Notes: generated by a model not told the origin, from the sequence alone. 46,075 nucleotides of DNA from JBCFBK01 sp039679975 (GCA_039679975.1 JBDKTZ010000400.1:1-46075); one strand, 5' to 3'. Positions 7,689 through 16,642 are shown, counted from the stretch's first letter. Made by a program: numbers and translations.

Positions 7689-10028
7689 TCAATGAATAAT
7701 TTTGAGTTTTGCAAATTTCAGTAATAATTGTTTTTGCCCTGCATTTTGAAAAAAGACTGTTGCCTTAAGATTTGGGAATGAACCTTCTACCTGCAACACT
7801 TTGCCTTGTCCAAAGCGTTGATGTTCAACAATCATACCTCCCTGAATTTCGCGGGGATCGTCGCCATCAATGTTTTGACTCTGTTTTTTTGCCTCCCTTA
7901 ATTTCATCAGTTTCCCGGTCATCGTTTGCTGATGTTCAACCGATGGTTGTTTTGCAGAAACCGCATTGGCCGGTGAAAGACTTTGTTTCATCCATGTAAC
8001 AGGGGGAGCGCTTTCAAAGTTCAGATCATTTTCGTCGGGCATCTCCAGATATTGCGAATCAATTTCTGCAATAAACCGGCTTGGATTGCAGAAATCCAAT
8101 TTTCCCCAGCGATAACGCTGTTTCGCGAAACTGAGGAATGCATTTTCTTCTGCTCTTGTGAGTGCCACATAAAACAAACGCCGTTCTTCTTCAAACGATT
8201 CGATTGTCGGGGTGCTTCCCATGGATAATGACGGGAAGAGATTTTCTTCCAGTCCAACAATGAACACATTTTTAAATTCCAATCCTTTGGAAGAATGAAT
8301 CGTCATCATGGTTACCTTGTCCCGGTCCTCTTCCTTATTTGAGTCCTGATCAGTCAGCAATGCTACATCTTGCATATAACTGCCTAATGTATTTGGTAAG
8401 CCTTCTTCCCTGGCATTGATTGTAAATTCCTGGATACCATTCAATAGCTCCTGGATATTCTCAAAACGGCTAAGCCCCTCCGGCGTTTGATCCCTGTAGA
8501 GATCCTTTATCAATCCGGTCTGAGCGGCAATGGCGCCTGCCAATTCATAAGCGTCGGAAATGGATGCCGATTCTGCAAATTGATTTATTAGTTGGGCAAA
8601 GTTAATTAATTTATTTGTAATTCCCTGATTGAACAGAGCCGGATTACTTTTCCCGCTCCAGGTGATCATTTCGAATATACTTTTATTTTCGTCAAGTGAA
8701 GCCTGTTCCAGTTTGCCCAGGGTAGTCTCCCCAATGCCTCTGGCCGGGTAATTGATGATTCTTTTTAAAGCTTCATTATCCTTTGGATTAATGACTAACC
8801 GGAAGTATGCAAGCAAGTCTCTGATCTCTTTTCGCTGATAAAAAGAAAGGCCGCCATATATTTTATAAGGGATATTCCGCTTTCGCAAAGCCTCCTCGAA
8901 AATACGGGATTGCGCGTTGGTTCGGTACAGAATGGCATAATCCTGATAATGATAATGTTGGCATATACGACTTTCACTGATCTCATTGGCAATCAGGTAT
9001 CCTTCCTCATTGTCAGTGAGTGCAGAGATCACCTTGATTTGTTTTCCAGCTTCTTTTTTTGAAAAAACGTTCTTAGGGATTTGACGCTTGTTTTTTGCGA
9101 TAATGCTGTTTGCTGCATTCACAATAATCTGGGTGGAACGGTAATTCTGTTCAAGCTTGAACACCCGGTGTTTAGGGTAGTCTTTCTGAAAGTTCAGTAT
9201 ATTTTCTATTCGGGCTCCCCTGAAAGAATAGATACTCTGCGCATCATCACCAACCACGCAAATATTGTGATGCAATGCAGCCAGATTTTTCACGATCAGG
9301 TACTGCGAGAAGTTTGTATCCTGATATTCATCTACCAAAATATAATCAAAGTGACGCTGGTATTTTTCAAGCACTTCTTTATGATCGCGAAAGAGAACGT
9401 TTGTTTTCAGCAGTAAATCATCAAAATCCATGGCCCCGGCCAAAAGGCATCTGCGGTCATATTCCTTGTAAATCTCTGCAATTCGCGGCATCCGGATACT
9501 CATGTCGTATTCCATGATCTGGCTGTTCTGCTGGTAAGACACAGAAGTGATCAGTCCGTTTTTTGCTGCAGATATACGGCTTGCAACCACATTGGGCTTA
9601 TAGACTTTTTCGTCAAATTGCATATCCTTGGTAATTGTCCGGAGCAGGCTCTTTGAATCGGCCGAATCATAAATGGTAAAGTCGGAAGGATAGCCGGTAT
9701 TGGCTGATTCCACCCTTAAAATACGGGCAAAGATGGAATGAAATGTTCCCATCCACAGATATTTGGCTGTATTTTGCCCGACAATGGCTGAAATCCGGTC
9801 TTTCATTTCCCGGGCCGCCTTGTTGGTAAAAGTAAGAGCCAATATTTTCCCGGGGTGCACACCCGATTTAAGCAAGTGAGCGACCCGGTACGTGAGGACC
9901 CGTGTTTTCCCTGACCCGGCACCGGCAATAACCAGTGACGGGCCATCGGTAGCCGTCACTGCTTCACGCTGCGGCTCATTTAGTTCATCTAAATAGTTCA
10001 CAATACGACACTTTAAAGAAACAAACAT
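7689..10028 (-). CDS. uvrD: UvrD/PcrA-type superfamily 1 DNA helicase
   Basis: An ATP-dependent 3'-5' helicase for excision and mismatch repair and removal of recombinase or stalled polymerases. All SF1A motifs are present: Q motif LNEPQREAV, Walker A GAGSGKTR, II DEYQDTN, III GDDAQSIYSFRGA, IV LEQNYRST, V TIHSSKGLEF, VI FYVALTRAEEN. The C-terminal 50 residues (from EHQRFGQGKV) are the Tudor-like RNA-polymerase-interaction domain typical of PcrA/UvrD. Start: an upstream GTG at 10058 extends the frame with unlikely sequence; I use the ATG at 10028 (779 aa). The GTG at 10001 (VNYLDELNE) would match the usual N-terminus of Bacteroidetes homologues more closely (770 aa). Its promoter region carries a palindrome. 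Confidence 0.95.
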   Translation of the reverse strand: MFVSLKCRIVNYLDELNEPQREAVTATDGPSLVIAGAGSGKTRVLTYRVAHLLKSGVHPGKILALTFTNKAAREMKDRISAIVGQNTAKYLWMGTFHSIFARILRVESANTGYPSDFTIYDSADSKSLLRTITKDMQFDEKVYKPNVVASRISAAKNGLITSVSYQQNSQIMEYDMSIRMPRIAEIYKEYDRRCLLAGAMDFDDLLLKTNVLFRDHKEVLEKYQRHFDYILVDEYQDTNFSQYLIVKNLAALHHNICVVGDDAQSIYSFRGARIENILNFQKDYPKHRVFKLEQNYRSTQIIVNAANSIIAKNKRQIPKNVFSKKEAGKQIKVISALTDNEEGYLIANEISESRICQHYHYQDYAILYRTNAQSRIFEEALRKRNIPYKIYGGLSFYQRKEIRDLLAYFRLVINPKDNEALKRIINYPARGIGETTLGKLEQASLDENKSIFEMITWSGKSNPALFNQGITNKLINFAQLINQFAESASISDAYELAGAIAAQTGLIKDLYRDQTPEGLSRFENIQELLNGIQEFTINAREEGLPNTLGSYMQDVALLTDQDSNKEEDRDKVTMMTIHSSKGLEFKNVFIVGLEENLFPSLSMGSTPTIESFEEERRLFYVALTRAEENAFLSFAKQRYRWGKLDFCNPSRFIAEIDSQYLEMPDENDLNFESAPPVTWMKQSLSPANAVSAKQPSVEHQQTMTGKLMKLREAKKQSQNIDGDDPREIQGGMIVEHQRFGQGKVLQVEGSFPNLKATVFFQNAGQKQLLLKFAKLKIIH

Positions 10029-10168
10029 TCTATTGTTACACCAACAGAGATATTTCACAAAACCTTGCGGAATATTCGAACGACTTTCTACTACAAGCTG
10101 TTGTGACTAAAAGACAGGCTCGTTTTGTCATGAAAATATTCTGTTGTCGTGTACCGGGTATTCATTGT

Positions 10169-10192
10169 AACAGTCGTGAAAGTATGACTGTT
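10169..10192. promoter_or_regulatory. Hairpin in the helicase leader
   Basis: AACAGTC and GACTGTT form a 7-bp inverted repeat with a 10-nt loop, just downstream of the predicted transcription start of the helicase gene. It could be an operator or leader hairpin; nothing further can be said. Confidence 0.35.
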
Positions 10193-10204
10193 TTAGGTAC
10201 GCTA

Positions 10205-10242
10205 CAAAGGTAAAACCTATTTCCTGAATTTATTGTTCAGGA
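10205..10242 (-). promoter_or_regulatory. Helicase promoter overlapped by a 7-bp palindrome
   Basis: The minus strand shows TACCTTTG (10212-10205), an exact -7 element. Where the -33 element should lie is a perfect inverted repeat TCCTGAA-N7-TTCAGGA (10222-10242). A repressor bound there would block the promoter. The half-sites CTG and CAG are separated by 11 nt, close to but not the same as the E. coli LexA spacing of 10. Confidence 0.5.
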
Positions 10243-10311
10243 TGAATAGATTTTTTAACTATGGTAAAAGGGAGCTGGTAAAATGTATAAAAGAAGAATT
10301 TGGAGGAGCAG

Positions 10312-10346
10312 AAAAGCCCGGATTGGCTAAGATCCGGGCTTTTTTT
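10312..10346 (-). terminator. Terminator after the EF-G-like gene
   Basis: AGCCCGGAT and ATCCGGGCT form a perfect 9-bp stem with an 8-nt loop, flanked by A and T runs so that it can work in both directions. It lies 23 nt beyond the stop of the EF-G-like gene. Confidence 0.9.
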
Positions 10347-10369
10347 GGATTAGTAAAAACAGAATTGGT

Positions 10370-12526
10370 TCAATCTTCGACAAGCTCTGCTGCATAAGCA
10401 GCCAGTAGTTCATCCTGAATTTCCTGCGGTACTTTTTCGTAGCCGGCTAACTCCAGGCTGAACATTCCCCTTCCCTGAGTGATTGAGCTTAAAGACGTGG
10501 AATACTTGTACATCTCTTTCATCGGTACTTTAGCGCTGATTTTTTCGTATCCTCTTTCACTGCCCATACCCATGATCAGAGCGCGGCGTCCCTGGAGGTC
10601 GCCCATCACATCGCCCAATTTATCGCTTTGAGCCATTACTTCAAGATTGCAGACCGGCTCGAGTATTTTTGGTCCGGCTTCACGAAAAGCTTTTGAGAAG
10701 GCATTTCTTCCTGCCAGCCTGAATGAGATTTCATTGGAATCGACCGGATGCATTTTGCCGTCATAAATATAAACCCGGATATCGCGTGCATAAGAGCCGG
10801 TCAGCGGGCCTTCTTCCATTTTTTCCATGATCCCTTTTAAAATGGCCGGCAAGAAACGGGCATCGATCGATCCTCCGACGATGCAGTTGTGAAAAATCAG
10901 TTTGCCTCCCCAGGATAGCGGGTATTCCTGGGTATCGCGCACCGAAAGCTTGAATTCCTTGCCATTCAGTACAAACATGCTTTTGGGCGGGACATCCTCG
11001 ATGTAAGGCTCAATATACATATGAACTTCACCAAACTGACCGGCTCCACCCGATTGCTTTTTATGACGATAATCGGCCTGAGCCCCTTTTGTAATAGTTT
11101 CCCTGTACGGGATCTTCGGAGTTTGGAATTCGATGTCAAGTTTGAATATGTTCTTGTAAAACCAGTTTAGCGCGTTAAGATGGTATTCGCCCTGGCAATG
11201 AACGATCATCTGTTTCAATTCCTTTGAATACTCAACAATATAAGTTGGGTCTTCATCGTGAAGTTTTTGGAACATTTCAGAGACTTTTTCATCGTCTGAT
11301 TCATTGACGGCTTTTAAGGCAACACTATGCCGGGACGTCGGGAAAACGATGGGAGCGAACTGATAGGCGGCTTCTTTTTCACTGAGGGTGTGATTGATTT
11401 TCGTTTCCCGAAGTTTTACAGTGGCGCCAATGTCACCTGCAACTATTTCAGAGACTTTCACACGGTTCTTTCCGGCACAAACAAAAAGTTGTGAAATTCG
11501 TTCCTTATTTTGTGTTTTTGAATTAATCAGGTCTTGGCCTTCCCGCACCGTTCCGCTCATTACTTTAAAAAAAGTTACTTCGCCAACATGCGGTTCGATC
11601 GATGTTTTGAAAACGAACAGTGAGGTGGGGGCATCCTGGTCCATTTTGGGTTTCTTCCCGTTTATTTCAGGTATCTCGGCTGCTTCGGCAGGTGAAGGAA
11701 TAACGTTGGTGATGAACTCGAGCAGGCGTCCAACCCCTATGTTCTTTTTTGCTGATGTGCAGAATACCGGGAACAGGCTGCGGACCATCATCCCGAGTTT
11801 AATCCCTTTGCGCATTTCATCTTCGGAAAGAGACCCCTGTTCAAAGAACAGCTCCATTAACGATTCATCATTCTCTGCAGCCATTTCAACCAGCTCATTG
11901 TGTAATTCATTTGCCCTTTCCTGTTCTTCTGCAGGTATGTCAAGCACCTCAGGCTTACCTCCATCGACGGGGTATTTATAGTATTTCATTTTCAGCACAT
12001 CGATGATGCCGTTAAAGCCGGGGCCGGGGTTGACAGGATATTGAACCAAGGTCACTTTATTTCCGAAAACACTCCTTGTCTGCTCATACGATTGTTCAAA
12101 ATTTACATTTTCATGGTCGAGCTGATTGAACACGATCAGTAATGGCTTTTTTGCCTTTTCCATGCGGTTAAAACCGGCTTCTGTACCAGCTTCTATGCCA
12201 TGCGGAGTGTTGATAACCAGGGCAGCACTGCCTACAACATGCAGGGAGGAAATTACTGCACCCCTGAAATCGTCCATTCCCGGAGTATCAATAATATTGA
12301 CCTTCTTTTGATTGTATTCGGAATAGAGAACTGTTGAAAAAACTGAATTTCCGTAATCCTGTTCAATCAGATAATGATCGGATACGGTCGTTTTTGCTGC
12401 TACCTCTCCCCTGCGATTAATGACTCCACCCTCGTAGAGCATGGCTTCTGCGAGGGTGGTTTTTCCACAGCCGGCATTGCCGATTAATGCAATGTTTCGG
12501 ATTTCGTTGGTCCCATATACATTCAT
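10370..12526 (-). CDS. Elongation factor G-like GTPase (EF-G-II subfamily)
   Basis: A 718-aa protein with the five-domain EF-G architecture, but divergent from the fusA product in this window. G1 is GNAGCGKTT (16-24). The G3 motif is DTPGMDDF (80-87), with Met84 where translational GTPases carry the catalytic His. G4 is NQLD (134-137) instead of NKxD. Domain IV (HKKQSGGAGQFGEV) and the C-terminal domain V are intact. Thermus EF-G-2 shares the architecture and also lacks the His. It probably binds ribosomes; its role is unknown, and slow or absent GTP hydrolysis is an inference. It is monocistronic, with its own promoter and terminator. It lacks the close TetM/TetQ-like features that would suggest tetracycline protection. 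Confidence 0.9.
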   Translation of the reverse strand: MNVYGTNEIRNIALIGNAGCGKTTLAEAMLYEGGVINRRGEVAAKTTVSDHYLIEQDYGNSVFSTVLYSEYNQKKVNIIDTPGMDDFRGAVISSLHVVGSAALVINTPHGIEAGTEAGFNRMEKAKKPLLIVFNQLDHENVNFEQSYEQTRSVFGNKVTLVQYPVNPGPGFNGIIDVLKMKYYKYPVDGGKPEVLDIPAEEQERANELHNELVEMAAENDESLMELFFEQGSLSEDEMRKGIKLGMMVRSLFPVFCTSAKKNIGVGRLLEFITNVIPSPAEAAEIPEINGKKPKMDQDAPTSLFVFKTSIEPHVGEVTFFKVMSGTVREGQDLINSKTQNKERISQLFVCAGKNRVKVSEIVAGDIGATVKLRETKINHTLSEKEAAYQFAPIVFPTSRHSVALKAVNESDDEKVSEMFQKLHDEDPTYIVEYSKELKQMIVHCQGEYHLNALNWFYKNIFKLDIEFQTPKIPYRETITKGAQADYRHKKQSGGAGQFGEVHMYIEPYIEDVPPKSMFVLNGKEFKLSVRDTQEYPLSWGGKLIFHNCIVGGSIDARFLPAILKGIMEKMEEGPLTGSYARDIRVYIYDGKMHPVDSNEISFRLAGRNAFSKAFREAGPKILEPVCNLEVMAQSDKLGDVMGDLQGRRALIMGMGSERGYEKISAKVPMKEMYKYSTSLSSITQGRGMFSLELAGYEKVPQEIQDELLAAYAAELVED

Positions 12527-12588
12527 GATGTTAGTTTTTATTGGTTAAAAATTGATCATTGACAGTCGATTTTTATCGTGGAAGTCAT

Positions 12589-12619
12589 CAAAATTAGTAA
12601 TAATCTCTTAACAAACAAC
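12589..12619 (-). promoter_or_regulatory. Promoter of the EF-G-like gene
   Basis: On the minus strand GTTG (12619-12616), 19 nt and TAATTTTG (12596-12589) give an exact -7 and a 3/4 match at -33. The leader is about 60 nt. The -33 region lies in the palindrome ACAAC-TTT-GTTGT (12615-12627), in the divergent region shared with the exporter operon. Confidence 0.6.
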
Positions 12620-12772
12620 TTTGTTGTATTTTGAAAAATGTGTTATAGAAACATTTTTAAGAGGACACACTATGGCGAGCTAATATAATGCTCAGGCGAG
12701 CCTGGGTTTACACTTGCTTAATCAAAACGTTCTGATTATCTTTCCGCCTGGTTTATTGGCTAAACTAACAAT

Positions 12773-14962
12773 ATGTCTGGATTCCCTCATTTTAAACAAC
12801 ACGATGCCATGGATTGCGGGCCCTCCTGTCTCAGGATGATCGCAAAATTTTACGGGAAGAACATCAGCCTCGATTTTTTGCGGGAAAAGTCGCAGCTCTC
12901 CCGCGAAGGAGTTTCGATGCTTGGCATCAGTGACGCTGCCGAAGCTATCGGAATGCGAAGTCTGGGAACAAAGGTGACATTGGAACAACTTTTAAGAGAT
13001 GTTCCGAAACCTTGTATTGTGCATTGGGATCAAAATCATTTTGTAGTAGTGTATGATATTAAAAAAGAATATGTTCATTTGGCTGATCCTGCTTTTGGCC
13101 TGGTTAAATATACTCTTGCAGAGTTTAAAAAGCATTGGTTGGCTGTTGTTTCAAAGGGAGAGGAGAAGGGTATTTGTCTGATTTTGCAACCGGCTCCTGC
13201 TTTTTATGAGCTGGAAAACTTGAAACCGGACCGGTCCGGTTTCAAGTTTTTATTTCCTTATTTCAAACCGCATCAACGGTTAATGACCCAGTTATTGCTG
13301 GGATTTCTGGCGGGTAGTGTGATTCAGCTGATCTTTCCTTTCCTGACACAAAGCATGGTCGACGTGGGTATCAACAATCAGGATATTGGGTTTATTTATT
13401 TGGTCCTTACAGCGCAATTGATGCTTTTTGCAGGACAATTGTCGATCGATTTCATCCGCTCATGGATTCTGCTGCACGTCTCGACCCGAATCAACATTTC
13501 CATTCTTTCTGATTTCCTGATCAAACTGATGAAACTTCCCATGAGTTTTTTCGACACGCGGATGATCGGCGATTTGATGCAGCGTGTGACCGATCACCGG
13601 CGCATAGAACGATTTCTGACCTCCCAGACGATAAATATTCTGTTTTCGTTCATCAATCTGTTTGTATTTGGCATTGTACTGGCTGTCTATAGCTGGAAGA
13701 TTCTGCTTGTATTCATCGCCGGATCGGCTGCATATGTGGGATGGATGTTTCTTTTCATGAAACAGCGTCGCCAGTTGGATTACCATAAATTTGCCGGTTT
13801 CTCGGATAATCAAGGTATTCTGATCCAGCTTTTTTCGGGGATGCAGGAGATCAAACTCAATAATTACGAGAAGCAAAAACGGTGGGAATGGGAGCGTATT
13901 CAGGCCAATCTGTTCCGCATCAATGTAAAAAGCCTTTCTATTGATCAGTATCAGCAGGCAGGATCCGTGTTCATTAATCAAACGAAGAACATCATCATCA
14001 CCGTGATTGCTGCCATGGATGTCATCCATGGAAATATGACCCTTGGTATGATGCTGGCGGTACAATATATAATAGGTCAGTTGAACAGTCCTTTGAACGA
14101 GATGATTAATTTTATGCATCTGGCTCAGGATGCACGGATCAGCCTGGAACGGTTAGCTGAGATTCACGACAGGGAAAATGAAGAAGCTGAAAGCAAACCT
14201 TTGCTGAATGCAATGCCCTCTAATCAGTCCCTGATAATTAAAGATCTTGCTTTTCAATACGAAGGATCTCATTCTCCAAAGGTATTAAAAGATATTAATC
14301 TGACTATTCCCGAAAAGAAGATAACTGCTATTGTCGGAACCAGCGGAAGCGGGAAGACCACGCTGGTTAAGTTACTTCTGGGTTTCTATCCTCCTGTTCA
14401 GGGAAAGATTTTGGTGGGTGAAACTGACCTTCAGCATTTTTCCCAGCAATGGTGGCGTTCGAAGGTGGGTGCCGTCATGCAGGATGGATTTATTTTTTCG
14501 GATACTATTTATAATAATATCACCCTGGGCAATGAGCATCCGGATAAAGAGAAGCTGTTCTTTGCAGTAAAAATGGCTAATATTGACAGTTTCATAGAAA
14601 CGTTGCCGTTGGGCCTCAATACCAAAATAGGGGCTAACGGCCACGGGTTAAGCCAGGGCCAGAAACAGCGGATCCTGATTGCCCGGGTTATTTACAAAGA
14701 TCCGGAATACCTGTTTTTTGATGAAGCGACCAATGCTTTGGATGCAAATAATGAGAAAATCATTATGGAGAACCTTGATCAGGTATATAAAGGGAAAACA
14801 GTGGTTGTTGTGGCGCACCGGCTTAGTACCGTGAGAAATGCCGATCAGATCATTGTTCTTGAAAACGGGGAGCTTGTTGAACTGGGAACGCATGAGGACC
14901 TTACTGCAAAACGGGGAGCTTATTACAAGCTGGTCAAAAATCAGCTGGAATTAGGATCTTAA
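12773..14962 (+). CDS. Peptidase-containing ABC exporter (C39 peptidase, membrane domain, ATPase)
   Basis: A 729-aa inner-membrane exporter that should cleave a double-glycine leader and export the peptide. Residues 1-130 are a C39 peptidase with Gln9, Cys15 (DAMDCGPSC), His89 (DQNHF) and Asp105 (ADPAF), all catalytic positions present. About 165-450 is a six-helix ABC transporter domain. The ATPase has Walker A GTSGSGKTT, signature LSQGQKQR, Walker B YLFFDEATNALD and the switch VAHRLST. It is followed 29 nt later by its HlyD-type adaptor. No small double-glycine precursor is visible nearby, so the cargo may be encoded elsewhere. Bacteriocin, signalling peptide or other peptide are all possible. 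Confidence 0.93.
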   Translation: MSGFPHFKQHDAMDCGPSCLRMIAKFYGKNISLDFLREKSQLSREGVSMLGISDAAEAIGMRSLGTKVTLEQLLRDVPKPCIVHWDQNHFVVVYDIKKEYVHLADPAFGLVKYTLAEFKKHWLAVVSKGEEKGICLILQPAPAFYELENLKPDRSGFKFLFPYFKPHQRLMTQLLLGFLAGSVIQLIFPFLTQSMVDVGINNQDIGFIYLVLTAQLMLFAGQLSIDFIRSWILLHVSTRINISILSDFLIKLMKLPMSFFDTRMIGDLMQRVTDHRRIERFLTSQTINILFSFINLFVFGIVLAVYSWKILLVFIAGSAAYVGWMFLFMKQRRQLDYHKFAGFSDNQGILIQLFSGMQEIKLNNYEKQKRWEWERIQANLFRINVKSLSIDQYQQAGSVFINQTKNIIITVIAAMDVIHGNMTLGMMLAVQYIIGQLNSPLNEMINFMHLAQDARISLERLAEIHDRENEEAESKPLLNAMPSNQSLIIKDLAFQYEGSHSPKVLKDINLTIPEKKITAIVGTSGSGKTTLVKLLLGFYPPVQGKILVGETDLQHFSQQWWRSKVGAVMQDGFIFSDTIYNNITLGNEHPDKEKLFFAVKMANIDSFIETLPLGLNTKIGANGHGLSQGQKQRILIARVIYKDPEYLFFDEATNALDANNEKIIMENLDQVYKGKTVVVVAHRLSTVRNADQIIVLENGELVELGTHEDLTAKRGAYYKLVKNQLELGS

Positions 14963-14991
14963 TCATATCAATCTAAAAAAATCTGCGTCTG

Positions 14992-16287
14992 ATGGCATTG
15001 GAACAACATAGCGACGAAGTTCAGGAGATCATTGGTAAATCTCCTTCCTGGCTGCTGAGAAGCGGATTGATGGTCATTTTGATTTTCGTGCTGCTGGTCC
15101 TGTTGAGCAGTTGGTTGTTTCATTATCCGGATGTGGTGAGTGGCAAAGTCGTCGTTTTATCGGAAAATCCGCCGGCTCATCTTGTTGCCCGGACCACCGG
15201 ACGGATTGATCACCTGCTGGTCGGCGATAACGATACTGTTTCGAAGGGGCAGGTGCTGGCTGTATTAGAAAGTACTGCACTGTATGACGATATCCGGCAA
15301 TTGAAGATCGATATGAAAAGAGATGGACTTTTCCTGACCACATTCGATACTCTGGATTTTCATATCAACGCCGCAGGCTACAGACTGGGTGATGTTCAGT
15401 CCGATTATTCATCTTTCCTTCGCTTATATAATAATTATATCTCTTTTGTCCGTCTAAACTATTATCCGCAAAAAATAGCGTCATTAAAAAAAGAGGTACG
15501 CATGTACCGAATTTATTTGGACCGACTTGCAGCACAGAAACAAGTGATGCAAAAGGAACTGGACATTACCAGGGAACAGTTTGCCCGCGATTCGATGCTA
15601 TATAAACGGGATGTTCTTTCGGCGCAGGATTATAAGAATTCGGAATCGCTCATGCTGCAAAAAAAATACGATTTTCATGGGGTCATGTCCAATATTGCTG
15701 AAATTGAAACGGAAATGATTGCATTGGAGCGGGAACAAATCGGGGCAGAAAAAGAATTTGAGGATCAACGACGCCAGCTTCAAACTGAATTGACTGCAGC
15801 ATTTCATGTTTTGGAAAGTAAGCTGGATTATTGGGAGAACACCTTTGTCCTGGTATCGCCCATAAGAGGAAAGATCACCTTTACCAATTATTGGAGCAGA
15901 AATCAGCAGGTAAAAACAGGAGACGTAGTTTTTACAGTAGTCCCCGGCGTACATAGTAAAATTATCGGGCGACTTACACTTCCGCTGAAGGGAGCCGGAA
16001 AGGTGAAACCAGGTCAGAAGGCGAATATTCGCTTCGATAATTTCCCTTATATGGAATATGGAATGGTAAAGGGTATTGTAGGGTCTGTTTCACTGGTCCC
16101 TTCGAACGACTATTATACCGTTGAAATTGACCTGCCTCAGGATTTGAAATCAAACTATAATCTTCTGTTACCATTCAGCCAGGAGATGAAAGGAGAGGTG
16201 GAGATCATTACCGAAGATCTGCGTTTAATACAGCGGTTCTTCAACCCCGTGAAGTCACTTTTGAAACATCGCCTGGGAAATCAGTAA
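14992..16287 (+). CDS. HlyD-family membrane fusion protein of the peptide exporter
   Basis: A 431-aa periplasmic adaptor linking the ABC exporter to an outer-membrane channel. A short cytoplasmic N-terminus is followed by one membrane helix (about 22-44, LMVILIFVLLVLLSSWLF). A split lipoyl-like domain (HLVARTTGRIDHLLVGDNDTV and later VLVSPIRGKI) flanks a long coiled coil (about 95-285), and a beta-barrel region ends the protein. It is the second gene of the exporter operon. No TolC-like gene is adjacent, so a channel from another locus must serve. It ends directly against the purine-rich heptad block. Confidence 0.93.
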   Translation: MALEQHSDEVQEIIGKSPSWLLRSGLMVILIFVLLVLLSSWLFHYPDVVSGKVVVLSENPPAHLVARTTGRIDHLLVGDNDTVSKGQVLAVLESTALYDDIRQLKIDMKRDGLFLTTFDTLDFHINAAGYRLGDVQSDYSSFLRLYNNYISFVRLNYYPQKIASLKKEVRMYRIYLDRLAAQKQVMQKELDITREQFARDSMLYKRDVLSAQDYKNSESLMLQKKYDFHGVMSNIAEIETEMIALEREQIGAEKEFEDQRRQLQTELTAAFHVLESKLDYWENTFVLVSPIRGKITFTNYWSRNQQVKTGDVVFTVVPGVHSKIIGRLTLPLKGAGKVKPGQKANIRFDNFPYMEYGMVKGIVGSVSLVPSNDYYTVEIDLPQDLKSNYNLLLPFSQEMKGEVEIITEDLRLIQRFFNPVKSLLKHRLGNQ

Positions 16288-16483
16288 CGGAGAAGAAGGC
16301 AGTAGGGTTACAAAGTAACGGGGCATGGAGCATAGCGGAGAACGGAGAACGGAGACGGGAAAAGGGAGACCGGAGACAGGAGAACGGAAAAAGAGGAAAG
16401 GTGAAAAGGTGACAAGGTCGTAAAGCACAGGGCATAGAGCGTGGAGCAAAGCGAGACGGGAGGCCGGAAAGGCGGAAGGGTTT
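16288..16483 (+). repeat. Purine-rich degenerate heptad array
   Basis: Starting at the stop of the HlyD gene, about 195 nt are almost pyrimidine-free and divide into 7-nt words such as CGGAGAA, CGGAGAC, GGGAGAC and AGGAGAA, later AGGTGAA and GAGCAAA. Phase is kept over long stretches. The same words flank the second core copy at 40290-40332 and 40494-40571. No coding or RNA function is visible; long open frames on the opposite strand (for example 16241-16531) are by-products of the repeat. Confidence 0.75.
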
Positions 16484-16485
16484 TT

Positions 16486-16642
16486 GAAGCCTAAGCGTCG
16501 GAGCGTTAAAAATTTTGGCTTTGTGAAGCATCAGAAAAAATTCTGTCTGACGATCAACGGGAGAAGTTTAATTTTTTTCGCTGAAACAAAGTCAAAATTC
16601 AGCGCAGACGGTGTCGCGACAAAAACCCTTCCGGCTGTGACC
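16486..16642 (+). repeat. Intergenic structured repeat core, copy A
   Basis: About 157 nt nearly identical to the reverse complement of 40336-40493 (about a dozen differences by eye). It holds a stem of 14 bp (16511-16524 with 16586-16599, AATTTTGGCTTTGT against ACAAAGTCAAAATT) with one G.U pair, an inner small hairpin, and the 10-nt palindrome TGTCGCGACA (16612-16621). It is bounded by purine heptads upstream and CTTGTGT-type heptads downstream and lies before the rpsL promoters. An 88-codon frame through it begins with residues shared with copy B. I know no named element with this sequence. Confidence 0.75.

Noticed and set aside
10370..12526. Tetracycline ribosomal protection protein (TetM/TetQ type)
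   Set aside because: The G motifs and the N-terminal RRGEV segment fit the EF-G-II subfamily; TetM/TetQ proteins are shorter (about 640 aa) and keep the catalytic His.
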